DNA of 64,000 nt from Rhodanobacter sp. FDAARGOS 1247 (GTDB lineage: Bacteria; Pseudomonadota; Gammaproteobacteria; Xanthomonadales; Rhodanobacteraceae). Location of the stretch: positions 1,674,001 through 1,738,000 of the forward strand of contig NZ_CP069535.1 in the NCBI RefSeq assembly GCF_016889805.1. The letters are read 5' to 3'. The notes below the pieces were generated by a model. It had not been told where the DNA came from. It saw nothing but the letters and a program-made list of their open reading frames with translations, and searched no databases. A program made the translations under genes and the position numbers. Positions within the stretch are counted from its first letter, which is position 1; each line of letters starts with the position of its first letter. Shown in pieces: positions 49,893-58,312 of the stretch.

Positions 49893-50018
49893 ATCCGACG
49901 CTTCCGCGGTGCCGGGAACCGGGCACCGCCAGAGTGACCGCCCGGCCTGCGCCAGTCGCCACGTGCCGGTGGCGGCGAAGCACTACACTTGCCATCCGAC
50001 TCGCCGAGTACCTCAGTC

Positions 50019-50951
50019 ATGAAACTCCCACTGGACCCCACCGACGGCAGCCTGCCGCACGACGACTTCCGCTGCGGCACGGTGGCGCTGGCCGGACGTC
50101 CCAACGTGGGCAAGTCGACCCTGCTCAACGCAATGATCGGCTTTCGCCTGTCGATCATCAGCCCGCGCCCGCAGACCACCCGCCATCGCATCCTGGGCAT
50201 CAACACCAGCGAGGCCGGGCAGATCATGTACGTCGACACGCCGGGCCTGCATCGCGGCGCCAAGCGGGCGATGAACCGCAGCCTCAACCGCGCCGCGCGC
50301 TCGGCGATCAGCGACGTCGACCTGGTGGTGCAGGTGATCGAGGCCGGCCGCTTCACCGACGAGGACGAGGCGCTCTACGCCGCGCTGGTCGAGCAGTCCT
50401 CGCCGCGCCTGCTGGTGATCAACAAGGTCGACCTCAACAAGGACAAGACGGTGATGCTGCCGTTCGTGTCCGAACTGGTGGCCACCCACAGCTACGACGA
50501 GATCCACTACATCAGTGCGCTGAAGAAGCAGGGGCTGAAGGAACTGGAGCAGGCGATCCTCAAGCGCCTGCCGGTGCAGCCACCGGTGTTCGGCGAAGAC
50601 GAAATCACCGACCGCAGCGAACGCTTCCTGGCCGCCGAAATGGTCCGCGAGCAGCTGATGCTGCGGCTGGACCAGGAGCTGCCCTACGCCACCACGGTGG
50701 AGATCGAGCAATTCAGCGACCGTCCCGACGGCATCGCCGAGATCCACGCCATCATCTGGGTCGAGCGCGATGGCCAGAAGGCGATCGTGATCGGCAACGG
50801 CGGCGTCCAGCTCAAGGCGATCGGCAGCGCGGCCCGCCGCCACATGGAGCGCATGTTCGAGCGCAAGGTGTTCCTCAAGCTGTGGGTGAAGGTGCGCGAG
50901 GGCTGGGTCGATGACGAGAACATGCTGAAGAAATTCGGGTATACCGACTAG
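50019..50951 (+). CDS. era: GTPase Era
   Basis: A 30S assembly GTPase. It is 310 aa. G1 is GRPNVGKS near residue 27, G3 DTPGLH and G4 NKVD are present, and the C-terminal KH domain shows VIGNGGVQLKAIGSAARRHM, which binds the 16S 3' end. The ATG at 50019 gives MKLPLDPTDG. A 126-nt spacer follows rnc. A long purine/pyrimidine inverted repeat begins right after its stop. Confidence 0.96.
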   Translation: MKLPLDPTDGSLPHDDFRCGTVALAGRPNVGKSTLLNAMIGFRLSIISPRPQTTRHRILGINTSEAGQIMYVDTPGLHRGAKRAMNRSLNRAARSAISDVDLVVQVIEAGRFTDEDEALYAALVEQSSPRLLVINKVDLNKDKTVMLPFVSELVATHSYDEIHYISALKKQGLKELEQAILKRLPVQPPVFGEDEITDRSERFLAAEMVREQLMLRLDQELPYATTVEIEQFSDRPDGIAEIHAIIWVERDGQKAIVIGNGGVQLKAIGSAARRHMERMFERKVFLKLWVKVREGWVDDENMLKKFGYTD

Positions 50952-50954
50952 GGC

Positions 50955-51055
50955 GAGGAGTGAGAAACGAGGAGTGAGAAGTGAGAGAAAGCGGGAAGCG
51001 AGTGGCAGTTGCTGCCTCTCTCACTTCTCACTTCTCTCCTCTCACTCCTGATTTT
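50955..51055. repeat. Long imperfect purine/pyrimidine inverted repeat between era and recO
   Basis: The left part is nearly all purine with repeated GGAGTGAGAA units (50957-51000); the right part is its pyrimidine counterpart (CTCTCACTTCTCACTTCTC and CTCACTCCT), with GGCAG-TTG-CTGCC at the tip and TTTT after the arm. It could act as a terminator and fills nearly the whole gap. Confidence 0.7.
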
Positions 51056-51058
51056 CCC

Positions 51059-51808
51059 ATGCGCATCGAACAGCAACCCGCTTACGTCCTGCATGCGCGG
51101 CCTTACCGCGAGACGTCGCTGTTGCTGGAGTGCCTGAGCCGCGAGCATGGCCGGCTGGGCGTGGTGGCGCGCGGGGTGCGCGGCGAGCGTGCGCGGTTGC
51201 GCCGGGCCCAGCTGGAACCGTTCCAGGCGTTGCGCATGGATCTGCTGCTGCGGGGCGAGATGGCCACGCTGACGGCGGTCGAGACGGTGGGCACGCCGAC
51301 GCGGCTGGGCGGCGATGCCGGGCTGGCCGGGCTGTATCTCAACGAACTGGTGGTGCGCCTCACCGGGCGGCAGGACCCTTCGCCGCCGCTGTTCGACGCC
51401 TATGCGCTGACCCTGCAGCGACTGGCCGCCGAGCCGTCGCTGGCGTGGATATTGCGCCGGTTCGAGCGCGACCTGCTGGAAGCGACCGGCTACGGCCTGC
51501 AGCTGGCGCACGATGCGGATACGGGTGAGTTTCTGGAGCCCCAGGCGAGCTATCGCTACGAGGTCGAGCAGGGCGCCGTGCGGTGCGCAGCCAGCAGCCC
51601 GCACGCCATCCTCGGCCGCGACCTGCTGGCCCTGGAACAGGACCGCATGCCCGACGCCGCCGGCCTCAAGGCATTGCGCGACATGATCCGCCGGGTGATC
51701 CGCTTCCATCTGGGTGGCGCCGAATTGCGCGCCTGGCGGGTGCTGGCGATGGCGGTGTCGCGAAACCGGCCGGATTCCGCCGCGCCTCCTGCCGAACGGC
51801 TCGACTAG
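51059..51808 (+). CDS. recO: DNA repair protein RecO
   Basis: A RecF-pathway mediator that loads RecA and anneals ssDNA. It is 249 aa (E. coli 242). The N-terminal OB-fold (1-80) starts MRIEQQPAYVLHARPYRET and has the family LSREHGRLGVVARGVRG. The helical C-terminal domain has SYRYEVEQGA and ends near LGGAELRAWRVL. The usual zinc-binding cysteines of some RecO proteins are absent. The start at 51059 comes directly after the repeat; an in-frame ATG inside the repeat is rejected. Its stop shares CTAG with the convergent receiver-Hpt gene. Confidence 0.93.
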   Translation: MRIEQQPAYVLHARPYRETSLLLECLSREHGRLGVVARGVRGERARLRRAQLEPFQALRMDLLLRGEMATLTAVETVGTPTRLGGDAGLAGLYLNELVVRLTGRQDPSPPLFDAYALTLQRLAAEPSLAWILRRFERDLLEATGYGLQLAHDADTGEFLEPQASYRYEVEQGAVRCAASSPHAILGRDLLALEQDRMPDAAGLKALRDMIRRVIRFHLGGAELRAWRVLAMAVSRNRPDSAAPPAERLD

Positions 51809-52572
51809 CCGAGCGCCTGCAGGGTCGCCAGCAAGGTGCGGCGGAAGCGGGTCAGCGCGGCTGCACTGACGCCCCGGCGCGGCAGCTGTTGCTGCAGCAG
51901 CATGGTCTGCCGGGACAGGGCACTGGCACCGCAGAATCCGCACGAAGAGCGCAATCGATGCAGGCGATCGCTGAAGTTGTCGCGGTCGAGGCTCAGCGCG
52001 TCCAGTTCCCGCGACAGCAGCGCCAGCTCGTCGCGCAGCAGCAGGCGCAGGGCGTGCATGGTGGTGGCGTCGCCGGTGGTGCTCAGCGCAGCCTGGTCGT
52101 CCAGCACGCTGGCGCTGCGGTCGTCCATCGGCATCAGCGCCAGCACCTGGCGCAGTTCGGTCAGCCCGCAGGGTTTCAGCAGCACCTCGCTGAAACCGGC
52201 GTCCAGCAGCGACTGGCGATCACCGGGCGCCAGCTCGGCGCTGGTGGCCACCGCGATGCTGTCGGCCGAGCGTGCCTGCACGTCGTCGCGCAGCGTCTGC
52301 AGGATCTGCAGTGCGCCGGCGCCGGGCATGCGGCAGTCCAGCAGCAGCAGGTCGAACGACTCGGCAGCGGCCCGCGCCAGCGCTGCCTGGCCATCCATGC
52401 AGGCTTCCGCATCGGCGCCCATCGAGGCCAGTCCATCGCAGAGGAAGCGGCAACTGCCGGGATCGTCATCGGCCACCAGCACGCGCGGACGGGGCAGCGG
52501 GCGGGACAGATTGACGGGTTCGCAAACGGTGTCGGCAAGGCGGCTGGGCATGACGAATTCCATATCGTTCAT
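51805..52572 (-). CDS. Two-component receiver protein with C-terminal Hpt-like domain
   Basis: A 255-aa protein without output or kinase domain. The receiver domain (about 28-150) has the acidic pocket DDD at 35-37, phosphoacceptor D79 (LLLLDCRMPG), T100 (VATSAE) and K133 (LLKPCG). The C-terminal helices resemble a histidine phosphotransfer domain, with candidate H205 in LHRLRSSCGFCGASAL, close to the Hpt pattern HxLKGxxxxxGA. It could relay phosphate between a hybrid kinase and another regulator; no kinase is nearby. The first ATG (MNDMEF) has a weak ribosome site. It is divergent from the YdbH-like gene. Confidence 0.8.
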   Translation of the reverse strand: MNDMEFVMPSRLADTVCEPVNLSRPLPRPRVLVADDDPGSCRFLCDGLASMGADAEACMDGQAALARAAAESFDLLLLDCRMPGAGALQILQTLRDDVQARSADSIAVATSAELAPGDRQSLLDAGFSEVLLKPCGLTELRQVLALMPMDDRSASVLDDQAALSTTGDATTMHALRLLLRDELALLSRELDALSLDRDNFSDRLHRLRSSCGFCGASALSRQTMLLQQQLPRRGVSAAALTRFRRTLLATLQALG

Positions 52573-52596
52573 CTTGATTTGGCAGAATGGCCCGAC

Positions 52597-54618
52597 ATGC
52601 GTCCGACTTCAAGCCATCTGCTGATCTGTTGCTGCCTGCTGCTGGGACTCGGCTGGGCCTTGCCTGCGCAGGCCGACGTGCTGCTGAGCGCGAAGTCGAT
52701 CACCGCCCCGGGCATCCACCTGCAGGCAGTGACGCTGCGCATCGGCGAGGACGCCGACGGCGGCCTGCATCTGCAGCTGGACGCGGCCCAGGCCGACATT
52801 CCCGCGATGGGCTGGCGCCGGCTGGGCCTGAGCGTGGACGGCAACCTGCAACGCGACGTCCGCCTGCGCTGGACGCTGGACGGCAAGCTGCGCCTGGCCG
52901 GCGCCCCCGGCGGGGCGCTCGGCGACGCACAGTTCAACGTGCAGCTCAGCGAGGCGGCCAACACCTTGCTGGTCGACATCCAGCAGGGCAAGGCGAATGC
53001 CAGCGCATGGCTGCCGCTGGACCAGCCCACCCATGCCCAGATCAGCGTGGACAACCTGCCCACCGGCTGGTTGCAGGGTCTGCTCGGCACGGTGTGGTCG
53101 GGGCAGACCACCGCCGGTCGCCTCAAGGCGGAGCTGGCGCTGGACCTGCGCGGCCAGGGCCTGCAGTCGTCCGGCCAGTTCACCCTCACCGACACGGGTT
53201 TCGACACCCCCGCCGGCACGCTGGCCGGGCAGGGGCTCAATGGCAGCGGCCGCTTCAGCCTGGACACCACCAACGGTCCGGCCAGCATCGATCTGGACGC
53301 CAGCCTGCGCGGCGGCGAGCTGCTGCTGGGACCGCTCTATGCGAAGCTGCCGGATCATCCGGTGCAGTTGGGTCTGCACGCGGACGCCCAGCGCGGCGGG
53401 TTCGAACTGAGCCGGTTGCGGGTGAACGATGCCGATGCGCTGCAGCTCGACGGCGCGCTGGCCTTCGACGCCAGGGGCGAGTTGAAGAGCTTGTGGCTGG
53501 ATCGCCTGCACGCGAATTTCCCGGCCGCCTACCAGCGTTATGGCCAGGCCTGGCTCGGCACGCTGGGCCTGCGTGACATGCGCATCGACGGGCAGCTGAA
53601 TGCCAGCCTCGATCTGCGGGCGGACGGCCCGCAGGCGTTTGCCTTCAGCACCGACGGCATCAGCCTTGCCGATGCGGATGGCCGCCTGGCGGTCGATGGC
53701 CTGCAGGGCGGGTTGGACTGGGCGCGCGATGGCGAACGCCCGGCCACCACGCTGGCCTGGCGCAGCCTGCAGTTCTACCAGGTGGCCAACGGCGCCGCCC
53801 GTTCGCGCTGGCAGAGCAGCGGCGGCACGCTCGCCCTGCAGCAACCGCTGCAGATCCCGGTGTTCCACGGGCAGTGGCAGATCGGCCAGCTGGACTGGCG
53901 TCCGGCCGCGGCGCAGGGCCAGCGTCTGGCCGCGTCGATGACGGTGACCGGCGTCGACATGGCCGCCTTCAGCCAGGCGATGGGCTGGCCGGCGTTCCCC
54001 GGCACGCTGGCCGGCGCGATTCCCTCGCTGCGCTGGGTCGACGACCGTTTCGAGCTGGGGGGCGGCCTGTCGGCCAGCCTGTTCGGCGGCTTCGTCGACG
54101 TCACCCGCCTGTCGTTGCAGCAACCGTTCGGCACCACGCCCGTACTGACCGGCGACATCGCGCTGAAGCAACTGGACCTGGCCGCGATCACCAGCGTGTT
54201 CGACTTCGGCAGCATCACCGGCCCGCTGGATGGCTCGATCAACGACCTGCGCCTGGTCAACTGGAGCCCGGTGGCCTTCAACGCCAGCCTGCTGGCCGGC
54301 GAAGGCGGCCGGATCAGCCAGCGTGCGGTGAACAACCTCACCTCCGTCGGCGGCGGTGGCATCGCCGCCGGCCTGCAGGGGGCCATGCTGAAACTGTTCA
54401 AGACCTTCGGCTACAAGCGCATCGGCCTCAATTGCACGTTGCAGGGCACGGTCTGCCGGATGAGCGGGCTGGAAGCCAACGACGGCGGCTACACTATCGT
54501 CGAAGGCAGCGGCCTGCCGCGGCTGCAGGTGATCGGCCACCAGACCCAGGTCGACTGGCCAACCCTGGTGCAGCGGCTGCACGACGCGGTCCACGGGGAA
54601 ACCCCGCAAATCCGCTGA
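52597..54618 (+). CDS. ydbH: YdbH-like AsmA-superfamily periplasmic protein
   Basis: A 673-aa exported protein that probably forms a beta-groove bridge carrying phospholipids from inner to outer membrane, as TamB, YhdP and YdbH do. The N-terminal signal or anchor is about 1-25 (HLLICCCLLLGLGWALPAQA). The long middle is beta-rich and repetitive (many DLxxQGLQSSG-type strands). The C-terminal block QRAVNNLTSVGGGGIAAGL, then FKTFGYKRIGLNC and LQGTVCRMSGLEAN, resembles the YdbH C-terminus. It is shorter than E. coli YdbH (879 aa). The downstream gene encodes the expected YdbL partner, which supports the call. Divergent from the receiver-Hpt gene across 24 nt. Confidence 0.75.
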   Translation: MRPTSSHLLICCCLLLGLGWALPAQADVLLSAKSITAPGIHLQAVTLRIGEDADGGLHLQLDAAQADIPAMGWRRLGLSVDGNLQRDVRLRWTLDGKLRLAGAPGGALGDAQFNVQLSEAANTLLVDIQQGKANASAWLPLDQPTHAQISVDNLPTGWLQGLLGTVWSGQTTAGRLKAELALDLRGQGLQSSGQFTLTDTGFDTPAGTLAGQGLNGSGRFSLDTTNGPASIDLDASLRGGELLLGPLYAKLPDHPVQLGLHADAQRGGFELSRLRVNDADALQLDGALAFDARGELKSLWLDRLHANFPAAYQRYGQAWLGTLGLRDMRIDGQLNASLDLRADGPQAFAFSTDGISLADADGRLAVDGLQGGLDWARDGERPATTLAWRSLQFYQVANGAARSRWQSSGGTLALQQPLQIPVFHGQWQIGQLDWRPAAAQGQRLAASMTVTGVDMAAFSQAMGWPAFPGTLAGAIPSLRWVDDRFELGGGLSASLFGGFVDVTRLSLQQPFGTTPVLTGDIALKQLDLAAITSVFDFGSITGPLDGSINDLRLVNWSPVAFNASLLAGEGGRISQRAVNNLTSVGGGGIAAGLQGAMLKLFKTFGYKRIGLNCTLQGTVCRMSGLEANDGGYTIVEGSGLPRLQVIGHQTQVDWPTLVQRLHDAVHGETPQIR

Positions 54619-54667
54619 GCGACGTGCTCCGCCGCCTCATCCATCCATCTCACTGCGGGAGTTCCCC

Positions 54668-55267
54668 ATGCGCAAGCGCCTCTACGTCATCCTGACCGCC
54701 CTGGCCGTGACGCTGGTCGGCTGCGTCACGATCAACGTCTACTTCCCCGAAGCGGCCGCGCAGAAGGCCGCCGACCAGTTCATCGGCAACGTGCTGGACC
54801 AAGCGGCGCCCGCGGCGCCCGCGCCGAAGACGCCCAAGCCCGCAGCCGATGGCGCCCAGCCGTCGGCGATGCTGCTGGACCTGCTGATCCCGGCCGCGCA
54901 GGCCGCGGACGTGCCCGACATCCGCATCCAGACCAGCGCCACCGAGGCGATCCGCGCCCGCATGCATGCGCGCTTCCAGGGCACCCTGGGTTCGCTGCTC
55001 GACAGCGGCGCGGTGGGCTTCACCCGCGACGGCATGGTCGCCATGCGCGATGCCGCCAAGGTGCCGCTGAGCGCCCGCGCCCAGGCCAACGCCACGGTGG
55101 CCGACGAGAACCGCGACCGCGCCGCGCTGTACCGCGAAATCGCCAACGCCAACAATCACCCGGAGTGGGAGTCGCAGATCCGCGCCACCTTCGCCAGAAG
55201 CTGGATCGAGAAGGCGCGTGCCGGCTGGTATTACCAGGACGCTGCCGGCGCCTGGCAGAAAAAATGA
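54668..55267 (+). CDS. DUF1318 lipoprotein, apparent YnbE-YdbL fusion
   Basis: A 199-aa predicted lipoprotein. The signal peptide ends LVGC (C18 from MRKRLYVILTALAVTLVGC is the lipidation site, at about residue 18-19). Directly after it comes VTINVYFPEAAAQKAAD, reminiscent of the short YnbE lipoprotein. An Ala/Pro linker (about 42-70) leads to a DUF1318 domain (about 118-199) that aligns with E. coli YdbL: ANATVADENRDRAALYREIA and a C-terminal ARAGWYYQDAAGAWQKK. E. coli encodes YnbE and YdbL separately beside YdbH. The ATG has GGGAGTT upstream. It probably works with the preceding protein at the outer membrane. Confidence 0.8.
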   Translation: MRKRLYVILTALAVTLVGCVTINVYFPEAAAQKAADQFIGNVLDQAAPAAPAPKTPKPAADGAQPSAMLLDLLIPAAQAADVPDIRIQTSATEAIRARMHARFQGTLGSLLDSGAVGFTRDGMVAMRDAAKVPLSARAQANATVADENRDRAALYREIANANNHPEWESQIRATFARSWIEKARAGWYYQDAAGAWQKK

Positions 55268-55343
55268 TTCGGGCAGGGCGCCGCGGGGCGTGAGGCTGGC
55301 CGATCTGGGATAATCGCCGGTCAGCCATCAGCCATGCGATCCC

Positions 55344-56687
55344 ATGTCCCGATCCAACTCCGTTTCGCCCAAACCTTTCGAAGCCCAGATCACCGACCTC
55401 GGCCATGACGGCCGGGGCGTGGCGCGGATCGACGGCAAGACGGTCTTCGTCAGTGGCGGCCTGCTTGGCGAAACGGTGATCGCGAAGCTGCGCAAGCGTC
55501 ATCGGCATTTCGACGAAGCCGAAGTGGTCGAGGTGATCACCGCCTCGCCACACCGGGTCGAGCCGCGCTGCCAGCACTTCGCGCTGTGCAGCGGCTGTTC
55601 GCTGCAGCACCTCGATGCGTCCTCGCAGATCGCCGCCAAGCAGCGCGTGCTGGCCGAGAATTTCGAGCGCATCGGCAAGGTCACGCCGCAGTCGTGGCTG
55701 CCGCCGCTGACCGCCGAGCCCTGGGCCTATCGGCGCAAGGGCCGGTTGTCGGTGCGCAACGTGGCCAAGAAGGGCAGCGTGCTGGTCGGCTTCCGCGAAG
55801 AGCAGAACCCGCGCTTCGTGACCCCGATCCAGCGCTGCGAAGTGATGCATCCGTCGCTGGGGCCCAAGGTGGGGCTGCTGCCCGAACTGCTGGGCACGAT
55901 GGACGCCGTCGACACCATCGCGCAGATCGAGTTCGCCGCTGGCGACGACCTGATGGCGCTGGTGTTCCGTCACCTGCAGCCGCTCAGCGAGCGCGATCAG
56001 GCGGCGCTCACCGCCTTCGGCCAGCAGCACGGCTTTGCGATCTACCTGCAGCCCGGCGGCGTCAGCAGCGTGCATCCGCTGTGGCCGGAAAATCCGCGGC
56101 TGGCCTTCCGCATCGCCAGCGACGATCCGCGTTTCGCCGACGTGGAGCTGGAATTCCAGCCGCTGGATTTCGTGCAGGTCAACGCCGGCATGAACCAGCT
56201 GATGATGGCCCGCGCGATGGAGCTGCTCGATCCGCAGCCGACTGATCGCGTGCTCGACCTGTTCTGTGGCCTGGGCAATTTCACTCTGCCGATCGCGCGC
56301 CGGGTGGCCGAGGTGGTGGGCGTGGAAGGCGAGCACGGCCTGGTCGAACGCGCCGCGCAGAACGCCGCGCGCAACGGCATCGACAACGCGAAGTTCCACG
56401 TGGCCAACCTGTTCGAAGACCAGCGCCACGCCGACTGGGCGAAGCAGCCGTGGGACAAGCTGCTGCTCGATCCGCCCCGCGCTGGCGCCGACAAGGTGCT
56501 GGAGTACCTGCCGCACAAGCAGACAAATCGCATCGTCTACGTCTCCTGCCATCCCGCTTCGCTGGCGCGCGATGCGGGCATCCTTGTCAACCAGCACGGT
56601 TTCCGGCTGACCTCGGCCGGCGTGATGGACATGTTCCCGCATACCGCGCATGTGGAATCCATCGCCTTGTTTGAGCGGTCTTCCTGA
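55344..56687 (+). CDS. rlmD: 23S rRNA (uracil-1939-C5)-methyltransferase RlmD
   Basis: An Fe-S cluster SAM-dependent RNA methyltransferase, 447 aa (E. coli 433). An N-terminal TRAM domain (about 8-65) precedes the cluster cysteines C76, C82, C85 and C165. SAM motif I is LDLFCGLGNFTLP near 309. The catalytic nucleophile is C402 in YVSCHPASLARD, and a C-terminal Glu is at the usual place (HVESIALFER). RlmC/RlmCD-type enzymes are alternatives, but length and motifs favour RlmD. Confidence 0.93.
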   Translation: MSRSNSVSPKPFEAQITDLGHDGRGVARIDGKTVFVSGGLLGETVIAKLRKRHRHFDEAEVVEVITASPHRVEPRCQHFALCSGCSLQHLDASSQIAAKQRVLAENFERIGKVTPQSWLPPLTAEPWAYRRKGRLSVRNVAKKGSVLVGFREEQNPRFVTPIQRCEVMHPSLGPKVGLLPELLGTMDAVDTIAQIEFAAGDDLMALVFRHLQPLSERDQAALTAFGQQHGFAIYLQPGGVSSVHPLWPENPRLAFRIASDDPRFADVELEFQPLDFVQVNAGMNQLMMARAMELLDPQPTDRVLDLFCGLGNFTLPIARRVAEVVGVEGEHGLVERAAQNAARNGIDNAKFHVANLFEDQRHADWAKQPWDKLLLDPPRAGADKVLEYLPHKQTNRIVYVSCHPASLARDAGILVNQHGFRLTSAGVMDMFPHTAHVESIALFERSS

Positions 56688-56780
56688 CCGCGAAAGTCAA
56701 ACGGGCGGCCATCCATGGCCGCACTCCTCAATAAAAGCCGTTTCATTGCAGGCGTTGTCGCTGGTTGAAATACGGATTCC

Positions 56781-57302
56781 ATGGCTATCGAGATCGAACG
56801 CAAATTCATGTTGGCCAACGACAGCTGGCGCGAAGGCATCGAGCGCAGCGAGCCGATGGCCCAAGGCTATCTGGTCGGGGCGCAGGCGCTGCGCGAGGGT
56901 CATGCCCGCGCCTCGGTGCGTGCCCGCCTCGCTGGCGACACGGCCTGGCTCAACATCAAGGCGGCCACGCCCGGCATCGCGCGGGCCGAGTTCGAGTACC
57001 CGATACCGATGGACGATGCGCGCGCGCTGCTGGCCAGCCTGTGCGACGGCGTGCTGGAGAAGGTTCGCCACCATGTCCGCGTCGATGGCGTACTGTTCGA
57101 GATCGATGAATTCCATGGCGACAACGAGGGCCTGGTCGTGGCCGAAGTCGAGCTGCCCGCGGTCGATGCACCGTTCCCGCGGCCGTCGTGGCTGGGGCGC
57201 GAGGTCAGCGCGCTGACGCGCTACTACAACGTCAACCTGATCGCGCACCCGTACCGGCAATGGTCGCCGGCCGAGCGCGCTGCCGAGGATGCTGCATGTT
57301 GA
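56781..57302 (+). CDS. CYTH domain protein (inorganic triphosphatase/adenylate cyclase fold)
   Basis: A 173-aa triphosphate-tunnel metalloenzyme. The signature EIERKF is at residues 4-9, and alternating charged strands follow: RASVRARL, AWLNIKAA, FEYPIPMDDA, RHHVRVDG, FEIDEFHGDNEGLVVAEVEL. These supply the Lys/Arg/Glu tunnel. Most compact bacterial members hydrolyse tripolyphosphate; this is inference. The nagZ start lies inside its last codons, so the two are coupled. Confidence 0.9.
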   Translation: MAIEIERKFMLANDSWREGIERSEPMAQGYLVGAQALREGHARASVRARLAGDTAWLNIKAATPGIARAEFEYPIPMDDARALLASLCDGVLEKVRHHVRVDGVLFEIDEFHGDNEGLVVAEVELPAVDAPFPRPSWLGREVSALTRYYNVNLIAHPYRQWSPAERAAEDAAC

Positions 57303-58312
57303 TGATCGGCGTGGCCGCGCTGGAACTGGCCGAACACGAAAAGCCCTGGTTGCGCGCGCCGTGCGTCGCCGGCGTGCTGCTGTTTGCGCGCAACTACCAG
57401 TCGCGCGAACAGCTGATCGCCTTGTGCGAATCGATCCGCGAAATCGGTGGCGATCACCTGCTGATCGCGGTCGACCAGGAAGGCGGCCCGGTGCAGCGCT
57501 TCCGCGACGGATTCACCCGCCTGCCGCCGCTGGCGGCGATCGGCGCGGTGTACGAACAGGATGCCGACGAGGCGATCCGGCTGGCCGAGGAACACGCCTG
57601 GGTGATGGCCAGCGAGCTGCGCGCCAGCGGCGTGGACTTCAGCTTCGCGCCGGTGGTCGACCTGGCCCGCGGCAACGCGGCGATCGGCCTGCGTGCGTTC
57701 CACGCCGATCCGGCGATTGCCGGCGAACTGGGCCAGGCCTACGTGCGCGGCATGCATCTGGGCGGCATGGCGGCGGTGCTCAAGCATTTCCCGGGGCACG
57801 GTTCGGTCACCGGCGACACCCACAAGGTGGCGGCGATCGATCCGCGCAGCCTGGATCAGATCCGCCACGACGACCTGCGCCCGTTCGCCGAATGCATCGA
57901 GGCGCGCGTCGAGGCGGTGATGATGGCCCACGTCACCTACCCGGAAGTGGACAGCCAGCCGGCCGGCTATTCGAAAACCTGGATCGGGCAGATCCTGCGC
58001 GGCGAATTGAGTTTCGCCGGCGCGGTGATCAGCGACGACATCAGCATGGCCGCCGCCGGTGCGGCCGGCAGCGTCGGCGAGCGGGTGAGGGCGCACCTCG
58101 ATGCCGGCTGCGACCTGGTGCTGGCCTGCTTCCCCGACGTGGTCGATGAGGCGATCGCCGCGATGCCCGTACACACCGACGCCATGCCCTCGACACTGGC
58201 CGCCCTGCGCGGCGCCATCGGGCCGACCTGGGCCGGCCTCACCGACAATCCGCAGCGCGACCGCTTCGTGGCGCGCATCACGGCACTCCATGCCGATCAA
58301 GGAACCGCATGA
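57296..58312 (+). CDS. nagZ: Beta-N-acetylhexosaminidase NagZ
   Basis: A glycoside hydrolase family 3 enzyme removing GlcNAc from anhydro-muropeptides in cell-wall recycling; in many species it generates the AmpC inducer. It is 338 aa (E. coli 341), with no signal peptide (cytosolic). The family motif KHFPGHG is at residues 163-169, with the nearby His of the GDTH dyad (HGSVTGDTHK), and the nucleophile Asp is in VISDDISM near 248. The start at 57296 overlaps the CYTH stop; an ATG two codons later is possible. The hpt start overlaps its stop (ATGA). Confidence 0.95.
   Translation: MLMIGVAALELAEHEKPWLRAPCVAGVLLFARNYQSREQLIALCESIREIGGDHLLIAVDQEGGPVQRFRDGFTRLPPLAAIGAVYEQDADEAIRLAEEHAWVMASELRASGVDFSFAPVVDLARGNAAIGLRAFHADPAIAGELGQAYVRGMHLGGMAAVLKHFPGHGSVTGDTHKVAAIDPRSLDQIRHDDLRPFAECIEARVEAVMMAHVTYPEVDSQPAGYSKTWIGQILRGELSFAGAVISDDISMAAAGAAGSVGERVRAHLDAGCDLVLACFPDVVDEAIAAMPVHTDAMPSTLAALRGAIGPTWAGLTDNPQRDRFVARITALHADQGTA

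Noticed and set aside
50955..51055. CRISPR-like array between era and recO
   Set aside because: The units are short, degenerate and adjoining, with no spacers and no cas genes; it is an inverted purine/pyrimidine repeat.
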